Below are positions 49,746 to 59,949 of a stretch of DNA of 64,000 bases, piece after piece. The stretch's first letter is position 1, and the number at the start of each line of letters is the position of its first letter. The stretch spans positions 1,176,001-1,240,000 of the forward strand of contig CP136062.1 of the NCBI GenBank assembly GCA_032622095.1. The letters run 5' to 3'. Made by a program: the position numbers and the translations under genes. Below the pieces are notes generated by a model. It did no database searches. It was not told where the DNA came from and saw nothing but the letters and a program-made list of their open reading frames with translations. This stretch comes from Siphonodentalium dalli. Its lineage: Eukaryota; Mollusca; Scaphopoda; Gadilida; Siphonodentaliidae.

Positions 49746-49803
49746 CGTCAATTTTTCGTTTTAATTTTTTTGGACTTTCTGGGACATGATATGCATGGTC
49801 ATT
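49733..49803 (-). pseudogene. THAP transposase exon 4 (coiled-coil start)
   Basis: Acceptor 'TTTTTTTCAG' precedes the first codon at 49803 (phase 0). Encodes 'HAYHVPESPKKLKRKIDAVE', matching the conserved 'H.Y....SP..LKR.ID' lead that follows THAP domains. It is interrupted by the LINE. Confidence 0.78.
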
Positions 49804-49968
49804 CTGAAAAAAAGTGAGGAGAAAACAATGGCGACAATAATATAGGAAATATTGCAGTCTGAATGAAGTTCAATATCTCAGTACAATTTATAAGATTGTC
49901 ATTGTATATTGGTTATTGAACTTTCTAACTGAAATTATAGTCATACACATTCCTGCATAGTTAAATCT

Positions 49969-50374
49969 TTAAACGTACACAATCCTATTCGATGGTCTCC
50001 ATATCATCAGATTCCAACAACAATAACAACATTTCTTCAAAAGATGTTTTAGTTATCAGAATCAATTAATTACCAATAAATAATGCTATAACCACTGTCA
50101 ACTTTAGAATAAATTTTTTCCAAACATGTTATACAACAACATTTTGTTCAATTTGTGATCGAGAGTATGTCGTCGGCTCGTCAAATATTTGCTAGGCCAC
50201 CAAATATTCCAGGTGGTGAAAAATAACAGATTTCCAAAATCGATATCGGCATGATACATGTAACTCTGAGCTTGGGGGGGGGGGGGGGGGTTACTCAACT
50301 CAATTCAAATATCTTGTACCCAGAAGCCAAATGAATAGTAATTTAGGAGCGTTAATTTGGATTATGTATCTTAA
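49969..50374 (+). mobile_element. TTAA-flanked non-autonomous DNA transposon, copy 3
   Basis: Same family as 1049-1489, with TTAA at 49969-49972 and 50371-50374. Shared interior: 'CCATATCATCAGATTCCAAC', 'AACATTTCTTCAAAA', 'AATCGATATCGG' and 'AGTAATTTAGGAGCG'. Contains a G-run of about 18 near 50274. Lies in the intron between exons 3 and 4 of the THAP transposase gene. Confidence 0.7.
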
Positions 50375-50471
50375 ATGTTAAATTGTTTATGAAACAATTA
50401 ACGGAGTTTTTTGTAGCACATGATAAGAATAGGAAACCGGTATGCTAACTGAGAGATTTATGATACATTAC

Positions 50472-50576
50472 CAGATTTGGTTGAGCTCCTGTCTGTCCTT
50501 CGTTAGAGCCCTCAGGATTGATTGAAATTTTGGCAGCTGCTGCTGCTGAATTCAATGTTTTCCTTTCAACTTTTGC
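50472..50576 (-). pseudogene. THAP transposase exon 3 (Ala-rich linker)
   Basis: 35 codons, open in phase 0 between acceptor 'GGTTTTTCAG' and donor 'CTG|GTAATG'. It contains five alanines in a row (GCA-rich, so a possible repeat tract) and an acidic, polar tail. Assigned by phase agreement with exons 2 and 4, not by homology. Confidence 0.6.
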
Positions 50577-51164
50577 CTGAAAAACCAAAACAAATGATAC
50601 AGATTGTTTTCATGATAAATTTTATCTTCACATACGGTACATGTATGTCAAGACATTTTACAATCAGATTTCATGCTAATTTTGTTATTTTAAGCTATAA
50701 CAAATTACTATATCATATATCAATTCATATATGGAACCACTTTTTAAAATTCATCATTAAAAGTTTGGATATAAAAAATGTTTTAGCATGGAGATTACCA
50801 TCAGAAAATGTCATTATCTTGAACAAAACCTGTGAAATTATCTACAGCGGGGTCTCGAGCGAATTTTTTCCCAACACTTGTTTTAAAAAAAGCACCATTG
50901 AATGGTACATTGCTCGAGGACAGTAGTGATCTGTAGATAATATCCAAGCTCTTCTAATTTACCTTTCAATAATCATTGACTGAACACAATAGAATGCTGG
51001 GTTACCATATGATAAACTCATATGACAAAACACAATTAAGATATAATTATAAGTTTTAACATGAACACAATACACATTTCGAAACTAGCACATGTTATAT
51101 TTTGTAATGTATAATACGGTGTATTAACTAATACATAAACTCAAAATATATTATTATTACAAAC

Positions 51165-51363
51165 CTTTGAATGTTCAAATCTTGGGACAGTGCCAGATTT
51201 TATGAACCGCTTCCCATTCACGACATAGAAATCTTCCTCCAAGAAATGCTTTGAGCAGATAACATCATATTTCTTTGGTTCCCAACTCCTGTGTTTTGGC
51301 TCATAATTGGCACGCTGCAATTCTCCTGCCCGGTCACTCATTAAGCTTCCTTTCTGATAAAAT
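51165..51363 (-). pseudogene. THAP transposase exon 2 (C-terminal THAP)
   Basis: Acceptor 'TTTTTTAG', donor 'AAAG|GTTTGT'. Encodes 'RFYQKGS', 'NYEPKHRSWEPKKYDVICSK', 'HFLEEDF' and 'SGTVPRFE', i.e. the second half of the THAP fold with the Cys and His of the zinc site and the closing 'VP.F' motif. Confidence 0.85.
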
Positions 51364-52012
51364 CTAAAAAATAAATCAATTGATTTTATCAACTTGAACT
51401 GTGAAGTTGAACTAGTTTTTAATTCATCAGATATAAATATATAAATATTTAAAAAAAATGTTTTACATGCATAAAAAATCAATAACTTATCTCCTCTACT
51501 ACCTCTACTGTCACCAAATTAATATACTACTAGTACTATGGTCTAAGGTAATTAGGCCTAGGCTAGTACTAGTAAGCAGTTTAACTTTAGAGTTAGACTT
51601 AAGTTATGTCTTCTCTTTTGGAAATGACTTTGGACTTGTGTTGTGTTCTGTATTTTATTTCCAAAAATGAGTTCAAATATTATTATTAATTATTATTAAT
51701 TGACTGTCAGACACTAAAGTCTTGAAGTTGAACTTCGACAAGTTCGAGATCTGTGTCACAGTGTGTGGCAACTAATCGCTTTTGCTACACACTATTAGTA
51801 TTTATTTATTAAATTTGACAAAAACTACTGAGTCAATAATTCACCAAGTCACTGACTAACTCCTATTGCTAATTAGTATAAATAAACAGAACGATTGCGG
51901 ATTAGGATAATTATGTAAACTACAAGTAGTTTAAAAATGAAATGCATCGAAATAATGAGACAGTGCAGTTTCAAAACAATCACTTTTGACGACTTCATAT
52001 TGCTAAAATAAC

Positions 52013-52096
52013 CTATGAAAATCTTAATTCTTCTTCTTTGGCCCTCGAAGATCCTCGGCGCATAGTGCAGCCAATTGCTGAACAAGTATCTGGCAT
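52013..52096 (-). pseudogene. THAP transposase exon 1 (N-terminal THAP, frameshifted)
   Basis: Starts 'MPDTCSAIGCTMRRG' with the CX4C pair of the THAP zinc site in the usual position just after Met. The last bases before the donor GTTATT read TTTTCATAG. With three Ts instead of four, the junction with exon 2 would give the family 'F-H-R-F' motif; as written a stop results. It is either a real inactivating insertion or a one-base sequence error in a T-run. Confidence 0.8.
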
Positions 52097-52201
52097 AATT
52101 TGTGAATATTCGGAAAACAATCTACTGAGAAATCTAATAATATCAGATCTAGCAGACGATGTTTTGCCCTGATCAGCAATGGCCGACGAAATCACACTCG
52201 T

Positions 52202-52213
52202 AGTCACGTGACT
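52202..52213. promoter_or_regulatory. 12-bp palindrome containing an E-box (CACGTG)
   Basis: AGTCACGTGACT, 106 bp upstream of the THAP start codon. A GGCGCCATCTTTT word (YY1-like) lies at 52484-52496. Both are compatible with a promoter but there is no TATA box or direct support. Confidence 0.3.
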
Positions 52214-52798
52214 GCCAATCTAGTCTTTATACAACCGATTTCTATGGCTTAAAATGTATCACAGCCAAATAGCCAAAAACGCATGTTCCGTTCATGTAAT
52301 ACCTTGCATGAGAACATTATATCAATGGATATGCAGGGGATATTCTGGGAAATGTATAATTTGTTTCTGCATAATTGGATACATATACCTTATACTACTG
52401 TTTTGGCACCCATCGGCTTCTGGCGGATTACTGTATTTGTCCACTGTACACCCTATTCGTATGACGTCACTGAATTTGGCAGCCGGCGCCATCTTTTGAG
52501 GCAGTAACAATAAGTGTTCTTTTGTTGTTTGCTCCACAATTTTCTCAAGCGTAAATCGATCGATAATGCCCCGCATTATGTTGCGTGTACGACTGTAATT
52601 ACCGGCAAGATGACCCAAATCAGCCGAAGCGTGGTTTCTATAGGCTACAATCAACTAAGTATTTCCCATAGGCGACAGTGTTAGGGTTAAGCCATCCCCA
52701 CGGTTCATTACCATACTGAGCCAAACTTTAAATATTTTTACGTGTAGAACTCCACGTCGGACATAAGTTGTCAAAAAAGAAATGGTGCTTCACCATAC

Positions 52799-53910
52799 TT
52801 ATTCCTGGAAATAAATTGGCATTTCCACAACTACCTTAACTTCGTAAGGTCCTTTCCATTGGACTTGTAGGCAGTTTCCTTTTACAGCATCACGTAGGTA
52901 AGCTTTATCTCCTTTCTCTAGGTTTACAGCTCTAGTACCTTTGTCATAATAAGAACTCTGTGATTTCTGAGCATCCTTTCGGTTGTCTTGAGCCAGTTCG
53001 GTCATTTCTTCAAGTCTGTTTCTCGTGTCGATAACTTGTTTTGCTAATATCTTCGACTGGTCTGGCGCAACTGTCCAGCCCTCTTTCAAGACATCTAAGG
53101 GCCCTATTACTTTCCACCCATAGAGCAATTCAAACTGAGCAAATCCAGTTGACTTCTGTGGTACCTCGCGGTAGGCAAATAAAAGATAAGGCAGGCACTC
53201 GTCCCAATCTTTAGCATTCTTGTTGACGACTCCTCTCGGCATACTTTTCAATGTTCCGTTAAATTTGTCGACGAGACCATCGGTTTGAGGGTGGTATGGA
53301 ATAGTCCTTATGCGCTTAATCCCAAGCAGCATATAACGTTGTTGGAGAAGGTCACTCATGAAGTTCGTCCCGTGGTCGCTCAACATTTCTTCTGGTACAC
53401 CAACTCTTGACTGCTTCTGGCAAACTATTAGCGTAGTCACAGATAACAAGTGCATATTTGTTCGAGGGAGTGGGCCGATCACGTCCATGGCAATCCGGCG
53501 AAATGGTTGTTCAATTATGGGCATCGGTGCAACTGGAGCTTTGGAGTGTTTAGGCTTAGGCAAAGCTCTTTGGCAGGCTTCACAACTTCTCGCATACTCT
53601 GTAACATCTTTAAAAATTACCGGCCAGTAGAAACGATCCAATATCCGATCCTTAGTTGTGTTAACTCCAATGTGTCCGGCAAGGGGTTTACATGAGCTGT
53701 ATCCATCACCAGTCTTCTCATGGGCCTTGGGACTACAAGCTGTTCAACCTGGCAAGCGTTAATGCCTCGCTTCCTCTTTGGACGCCACCTCCTGTGCAGA
53801 AGTTCCTCTCTGTAGAATAATTCAATGTGTCCACCATAAATGCTAGCTTCGGAAGTCGCCAAGTTGTGACAATTTTGCAAACTAGTATCTTCCTTCTGTT
53901 CTCTGACCAC
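52799..53910 (-). pseudogene. Ty3/gypsy-type integrase, decayed
   Basis: Two overlapping minus frames (53910-53617 and 53641-52799) join by a frameshift. The first has the pre-integrase region ('LVVPRPMRRLVMDTAHVNPL'). The second has the 'CEACQRA' zinc-site pair, core motifs 'MDVIGPLPRT' and 'SDHGTNF', then 'YHPQTDGLVDKFNGT', and the C-terminal 'LQVQWKGPYEV' domain. The usual glutamate of the D,D-35-E triad (GLVER) is aspartate here (GAC). About 20 residues between the first two aspartates are lost, in a segment flanked by further frame changes near 53395-53470. It cannot encode an active enzyme as written. No reverse transcriptase follows within the window. Confidence 0.85.
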
Positions 53911-54196
53911 ATATTAAGGTGTGTATCCTGCTACTTCTGTCTGTCTATTATGTCTGTCTTCATCTATTGTATCTTTCTCTGGAGTCAAATTATTGCTCTC
54001 CTCCAATGAGTTTTCAATATCAGCTGCTGTCAGTTTCATTTATTTCTTCTTGCTCTAACTCCTTATTTATTTCTTCATCAGTACTCATCGGTATTGCTTC
54101 AGCTTTCGAACTTGAGTTTTCATTTTTCTCTTCCAACTGTGTTATATTAAGTTCTTCAGTCACTGCTTCTACTTTTCTTCTCGACTTATTCTCCTC
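53911..54196 (-). other. acidic linker between protease and integrase
   Basis: Minus-strand reading continues the protease frame through lysine- and glutamate-rich sequence with several stops, then runs into the integrase N-terminus. At 286 bases it is too short to contain a reverse transcriptase. Confidence 0.6.
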
Positions 54197-54508
54197 TTAT
54201 TTCTTTTTATTCTGCTCCTGGTGTCTGGTTAGCACAGGTAGATTTACCATAGGCTTGATGCATAGGCCTGGATCTGCGCAGGCATCCAACCCAAGCAACA
54301 CTGCGACCGGCAACCAGGGTACAACTGCCACTTCGATAGTCTTCCCAATCAAGCCAACCTCTAAGTATACATCAGCCGCCGGGTGCTCCATTACATCTCC
54401 GTGCAGACAAATAACCTCTAACTTCTTCTCTTTCCACTTAACTTGACCTTGAAGATCGTCCTCTCTTATAACGGTCTGTGAACACCCTGTGTCCCATAAA
54501 ATTTCCAT
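54197..54508 (-). pseudogene. gypsy-type aspartic protease
   Basis: 104 codons with the active-site block 'LWDTGCSQTVI' (family D-[TS]-G) near the start and the closing 'VAVLLGLDA' flap/ILG-type motif. It processes the polyprotein in related elements. It sits between gag and integrase, and a stop separates it from gag. Confidence 0.8.
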
Positions 54509-54662
54509 CTTCTGTCCATTAATCTTCCCCTCGAGCAGGTACTTGTTTGTCTCAGGATGGTTGTCACTTACATTACTGAAGATGCCTCAACTTTGGTTTA
54601 ACCATGACGGTCTGAACAAGAGGCTGATAGATGACCTTTACGACCACAGGAATAACAGCTTC

Positions 54663-55508
54663 TTATTTCCAGCTGGTTTCGTTGGTTGAAGTTTCTGTTA
54701 TCTGTTTTATTTGTAGGGCCTCTTGGCGGTGGCTGATAACCTTTGCCTTTGTTTGACTTCTGGTAACCAACAGCAGCATTTCCTTGGTTAAAATTCTGGT
54801 AACCAGTGGGTGTACTACAGGGTATCTATCTGTTTCCCTTTCTCTCTCTCGAGCAATCATGTAGTCATCTGCCATTTCGCCCATTTGATTAACATCAGAT
54901 GGTTTTCTCTCCTTTAACCAAACTTCTAATTCTTCAGGAACAGTCTTTAGGGATTGCTCCATAATTAGTAGCTCATATCCTGTTTTAGCTTCTTCTATAG
55001 CCAACACCGCCTATGGTGGTTGAATCCATTTGAAGAAAAGTCTTTCGAGCCGTCCGGCAAAAACTTTAACACTCTCGTGTGGTTCTTTTCTTTCTTTCCT
55101 GAATTTCAGTCGGTATGTGTCAGTTGTTATGTGATAGGCACTAAGTACAGCATATTTCACTTTCTTGTATACCACTGCTTCATCAGCTGGAATTGACGTA
55201 TACACCTCCTGCGCTCTTCCAGTCAGAAGGGGTGCTAGCTGTATCGCCCATATTTCTTCCTTCCATTTCTGTTGTGAAGCGACTCTCTCAAATAAGGACA
55301 GGAAATTATCAACACCATCAATCTCGTTCATCGGACGTAGTGTAGGCAATGGCACCTTCGGCACGACCACTTCTGGTGCTGCTACATTTCTACTAGTCCC
55401 CATCTGCTCTAATGCTCTCATCAACCTCTCTTCACGGAGTTGACCCTGTTTCATTTCCTGTCTGTGATTCTCCTGCTGTAGCTTCATACTGTCTTTCATC
55501 TCCTTCAA
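54663..55508 (-). pseudogene. gag with SCAN-like capsid domain, frameshifted
   Basis: Two minus frames (55508-55011 and 55007-54663) separated by a frame change near 55010. The first has a glutamine/lysine-rich coiled coil, then 'LTGRAQEVYTSIP' and 'FRKERKEPHESVKVFAGRLE'. The second has 'IMEQSLKTVPEELEVWLKER' and 'MADDYMIARE'. Together these match the SCAN domain and the gypsy capsid from which SCAN is thought to derive. The tail is rich in Gln and Lys (nucleocapsid position), but no CCHC knuckle was recognised. Confidence 0.8.
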
Positions 55509-56215
55509 AAGATCAGTTAATAGTTAATGCATCCATTTTCACTGTTGTGCTTCTGGTAGCTTTCATAGACCGATTTCTCGATTAGAGTTACCCAAAATAC
55601 TCGTCAAACCCAAAATTCCAACTAAAATTGAAAGTGAAGTTCCCGTTTTAGCAACTGTACCAAGTAAGCCACCAAACCCAAATCGAACACACCCGTTTTG
55701 GACAGGGTAATGGGAATAAGTAATTGGAGTCAAGTACCAAGCAATTTTTTTTATAAATACGGTCTCTACGAATTCCGATATTAATAAAAATTGCAACCAA
55801 TTGACAATCTTAGAAAGCACGACCGCGTTTCCAAACACTTATCAACCGAAACCACAATGTTTCGGTTCTTACGAGCACAGTGACCAAAACTAACACGAGA
55901 TTTGGAAATACGCTTTCCGGGTTTTTGTTGATAAAAAATCAAACGATCAAGACGCATGGACCGGTTCCCGATCAGAACCACGTTGTCCGACCGCTGCCAC
56001 CACTTGTGGGAATCATTTCTCGAGCCTCGGGTTAAATTAACTCTTTAGTCATCAATGAATAAACTTATTATTCAACATAAAAATGTCTGCTTGTCTTCGT
56101 TCGATTCATAACTCCCCTCTGTCCTCCCGGGCACTTCCTGTGCCCATCAGGTCAAGGTCACTGTCCTCTTATTAAGAATATCTCACACCCTCCAAAATCA
56201 ATAATAGACAATTCC
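55509..56215 (-). mobile_element. putative 5' leader and LTR of the gypsy-type element
   Basis: On the minus strand, 'AGTGGTGGCAGCGGTC' near 55987-56007 resembles the primer-binding-site region following many gypsy LTRs. It is preceded by a stretch with 'GTTGAATAATAAG' and CT-rich sequence that could be LTR. No matching LTR was found on the left side (below 52799), so the borders are uncertain and the element may be truncated. Confidence 0.35.
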
Positions 56216-56642
56216 GATGTACAGTTATATTTCTGATAAAAGCACAAAATGTATACGTATCGAAACAACGTATTTTGCTATCATGATATGTTTAAACTGT
56301 ATGAAGCTTGGAGAACTTGTTAATTACGACCAGTGTATAAAATGTCTTCTCGGTGAACAAATATAACAACACAGTACAAATTTATAATAATATTCATTGC
56401 CAATACTATCTCCGATGCACAAGTTATACATTTCCGTAATATTTCCGTGCAAGTCACAATGGGTAAGTGATAAATTCTACATCTGAACCTAGCCATATAG
56501 TTTTAAATACTTTACACGAAAAGCGTCATGATTATTTGTGTTTCTTCATGCATGCGCTAAACATTGCACTTTTCGTTTACTTCCAGATGACTGGAGAAAC
56601 ACCGACTACGCACAGCTGTATTATTTTACGGAAAGACGAGGC

Positions 56643-57718
56643 ATGGCCAACCTCAAACAGATCACGACACAGTTGGGACTGTTCATCGCACTGTATTTCA
56701 TTGTGATAGTCCTTCTCGTCAACAATCAAACATCGGTATCAGTAAAGTACAACAAAACAATACATTCCTCCGTGCTTTACTTTGAAATAACAAGCAATAG
56801 ATCTTCGTTCCCAGTATTGCCAAGGGAAACAAAGCAATACTCCCTCGACTACGATACAATGATTCACCCACAAGGGGTCTGCCAAGGACGACACGCTCCA
56901 TATTTGTTAATTTTAGTTGCATCACTTCCGGGCAACAGACGCTTCCGGGACGTTACAAGAAACACATGGGGAAGTGTTGTAAATACAGGACATTGCGGGA
57001 AAAATTAGAAATAGTATTTTTGTTCGGTAGAATCAACGACACAAAAGAACAACGAGCTCTGGAACAAGAATCCATAGAAAATGGAGATGTACTACAAGTT
57101 GACTATACAGATTCATATTTGAATTTAACAATAAAAGTGCTAACAGGATTCAGATGGATGTCACGTGACTGTCACCTCGCTCAATATGTGATGAAAATCG
57201 ACGAGGACACTTTCATCAATGTCCAAATGCTTTTGCATTTCATGAGGACAACAGATATTACCAAAAGTATTTTCGGATCTGTTCAAACACACAGTCTTGT
57301 AGAACGTAGTGGGAAGTTCACGGTTGATCACAATGTTTATCCTATGTATCGTTATCCGCCCTACTGTTCTGGAAACCTCTATGTTATGCCTGCTGGTCTT
57401 GCGAAATCTATTCTGTTCCTATCGGAACATGTGCCGTATGTGGGTATGGAAGACGCATACATAACTGGGATTCTAGCAGAAATGTTGAATGTGAGTCACA
57501 AGTCAATCGCTGATAACTTGTATGATCAAAGGGGACCACCGGATCAGTGTGATTTTTCGCGGAACCTCAAAATGTACGGACAACAGATTTTTGCCGAACT
57601 GTCGCATGGGATATGGCGGACCTTAAAAGACCCCTCACTATGTGCTAATGGGGTAATGTCTTTTTTCAGAAGGTTCTTTTATAGAATATATGACAGATTG
57701 ATGGTGATATATAACTAG
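56643..57718 (+). CDS. beta-1,3-galactosyltransferase-like, one-base frameshift
   Basis: GT31-family enzyme copy, ~358 codons if the frame is followed across one shift. The start 'MANLKQITT' is chosen because a hydrophobic segment (residues 11-26, 'LGLFIALYFIVIVLLV') follows at once, giving a type II Golgi signal anchor. A possible splice acceptor (TTACTTCCAG) lies at 56577-56586. Motifs in order: 'RFRDVTRNTWG', 'VFLFGR', 'NGDVLQVDYTDSYLNLTIK', 'YVMKIDEDTF' (DxD), 'YPPYCSGNLYVMP', 'GMEDAYITGIL'. The first frame stops at 57008 and the second starts earlier. One extra A in the A-run at 57000-57004 would join them. It could be a recent pseudogene or a homopolymer error. Closely related to the copy at 1-498 but 25 residues longer. 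Confidence 0.85.
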
Positions 57719-58906
57719 TTCAGCTGTCAGTAATACAAATATTTTATTACACAATGATTGACTGTTGGTGTGGCATAAACACCAAAAAGCATCGGCGTGT
57801 GAAGGGTGTTAACTTTATCGCACTCGTTTTTATGTCTCAAATTATAACTCGAGTTTGACGCCGCTCCTTAACAAATTTCACCACAAAAACGTCCTAGGAT
57901 AACTTTCACCACATTCACACCTCTGTGTGGCTCGGTCAATATACACATGCAATTTACAAGATTATTTCGAGTACAGCCCAATTTCTATGAAACATGCTTT
58001 CATCCTATTAAGATTCTAGTTCATACATGTAAAATAGTAAAATCGGAAAACAGACACGTATGATATTTTTTTCCTTTGACCATTTCTTGGACCCACCACC
58101 CCTCGACCCTATGTTATTTCCGTTTTACCAAACATTTTTGACACCTACTCCCTATAAACGTGAAATAAAGTTGGTTTCCTATCAACTACCAGTTATAGCT
58201 TGGGGCATGTAATTAGCTAAGTTGGACATGTAATTAGCTAAGTTGGACATGACAGTAATTGATTATACAATGGGTTCATGATTTTGTTGGTGGTAGTAAT
58301 TAAAGCTAACATATACGGGGTCTAGTAGAAACATATTGAGTGCTAGAGTGTTCCATGTCTACCATTGGCCAATTATATACCGTTGTAGTATCACGTGATT
58401 ATAACATTTCATGATTTCCCCGCTATAATGATCCTTCTTCAGATTTTCCATATTCAACGGGGGTATCGGTATCTATTAGCGCCCATCGGAGCCGTTATCA
58501 ACGAACAAATTCCTCCACGTATATAATACCACACAATCATAAAGTTTACATCCCGTGGTTTCTGCCACATTATCATTGTCAACCTCAATCGTGTCCTTTC
58601 CACTTTCCTAAAATTATCGTAGTATAGTAACGGCGACAATGACGGCATAATCACATATAAAATTCCTCCCTTCATCATTTCCTAATAACAATACGTATAG
58701 CTTGGCACAAAGTACAATATTCTTGCTTCATACCCTCTTTTTTTCAATCTCGTTGTCCCCAAAATAACAAATTCACACACACTTTCTTAGTTTCACAAAC
58801 TAAAACACCGGACTTCGTGTCGCGTCTCGTCATACGTAAGTCAACACGCATAAAGAGCAATCGGTCATTTTTAATTTATTCTCTCGCATCACCACGTCCA
58901 TACAAA
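57719..58906. other. intergenic, nothing recognised
   Basis: AT-rich. A short direct duplication 'AAGTTGGACATG' lies near 58220-58250. No promoter-like element was recognised upstream of the U2-headed array. Confidence 0.45.
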
Positions 58907-59250
58907 CGTATTCCCTGATCGCTTCTCGGCCTTTTGGCTAAGATCAAAGTGTAGTATCTGTTCCGCGCTGGCCGTGAGCAGGGTCGCTAAGCTTTGATCG
59001 AGCCCTTACGGTGTGATACGTCCCCCACAGGTGGTTTTTCCCACCTAAAGGGACTTCCACTGTTTGGGTTCGCAGCCTGGGGCCGACAAGCGGACCTGAC
59101 TGACTGACCGACTTTCGCTGCAAAGCGGGGACTGACCCCGAGGGGCACTTTGACCATGCTCGTAAGGGTGTGTACCTCTTAAAGGGGTACTCAGCCGACA
59201 AGACTGGTCCGTAATAGCTCCGGGCTGTTTAAAACAAACAAACAAACAAA
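58907..59250 (+). mobile_element. U2 snRNA-headed repeat unit 1
   Basis: Begins with CGTATTCCCTG, then at 58918 the first ~45 nt of U2 snRNA (ATCGCTTCTCGGCC through the branch-point pairing GTAGTATCTGTT) with one extra A in 'GATCAAAG'. After a non-U2 stretch, 'TGATACGTCCCCC' matches U2 again. The rest of the body is not U2; it includes GGTTCGCAGCC, a pol III B-box-like word. It ends in an A/C-rich tail (AAAACAAACAAACAAACAAA). The U2 3' domains and a clear Sm site are absent, so it is not a functional U2 gene. It reads as a SINE with a snRNA-derived head. Confidence 0.8.
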
Positions 59251-59605
59251 CGTATTCCCTGATCGCTTCTCGGCCTTTTGGCTAATATCAAAGTATAGTA
59301 TCTGTTCCGCGCTGGCCGTGAGCAGGGTCGCTATGCTTTGATCGAGCCCTTACGGTGTGATACGTCCCCCACAGGTGGTTTTTGCCACCCGAAGGGACTT
59401 CCACTGTTTGGGTTCGCAGCCTGGGGCCGACAAGCGGACCTGACTGACTGATGGACTTCCGCTGCAAAGCGGGGACTGACCCCGACAGGCAATTTGACCA
59501 TCTCGTAAGGGTGGGTCACCTCTTTCGGTGTGCTCCAGCCGATATGAGTGGTCCGCAATAGCCCCGGGTTTAATAAAAAAAAAAAAAAAAAAAAAACCAT
59601 ACAAA
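59251..59605 (+). mobile_element. U2 snRNA-headed repeat unit 2
   Basis: Head at 59262. It differs from unit 1 at single bases ('GCTAATATCAAAGTATAG'). Its tail is a long A-run (about 24 A, 59573-59596), followed by CCATACAAA before the next unit. The 89- and 98-codon minus open frames over it are shadows. Confidence 0.8.
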
Positions 59606-59949
59606 CGTATTCCCTGATCGCTTCTCGGCCTTTTGGCTAAGATCAAAGTATAGTATCTGTTCCGCGCTGGCCGTGAGCAGGGTCGCTATGCTTTGATCGA
59701 GCCCTTACGGTGTGATACGTCCCCCACAGGTGGTTTTTCCCACCCGAAGGGACTTCCACTGTTTGGGTTCGCAGCCTGGGGCCGACAAGCGGACCTGACT
59801 GACTGACCGACTTTCGCTGCAAAGCGGGGACTGACCTCGAGGGGCACTTTGACCATGCTCGTAAGGGTGTTTACCTCTGACGGGTGCTCAGCCGACAAGA
59901 CTGGTCCGTAATAGCTCCGGGCTGTTTAAAAAAAAAACAAAAAAACAAA
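59606..59949 (+). mobile_element. U2 snRNA-headed repeat unit 3
   Basis: Head at 59617. Tail 'TTTAAAAAAAAAACAAAAAA'. Preceded by ACAAACGTATTCCCTG, as is unit 1. Confidence 0.8.

Larger units (their letters stand above)
49733..52096 (-). pseudogene. THAP-domain transposase gene, 5' exons (split from 19424-21437)
   Basis: Four exons on the minus strand with GT/AG borders: 52096-52013, 51363-51165, 50576-50472 and 49803 onward into the target duplication. They encode a THAP zinc-finger DNA-binding domain (C2CH: 'CSAIGC' in exon 1, 'ICSKHF' in exon 2, ending 'GTVPRF'), an alanine-rich linker and the coiled-coil lead 'SPKKLKRKID' typical of THAP transposases. Exons 2, 3 and 4 are mutually in phase. 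Exon 1 has one extra T at its end, converting the expected 'FHRF' junction into a stop. The reading frame of exon 4 continues into 21437 and below once the LINE is discounted. A TTAA MITE sits in intron 3. It may derive from a P-type transposon or a host THAP9-like gene. Confidence 0.82.

Noticed and set aside
50522-50926. 134-codon plus open frame
   Set aside because: Antisense to THAP exon 3 and its intron; no domain.
53911-54196. Deletion of reverse transcriptase between protease and integrase
   Set aside because: The SCAN-like gag and the continuous linker fit Gmr1 order better. Kept as the alternative in the finding.
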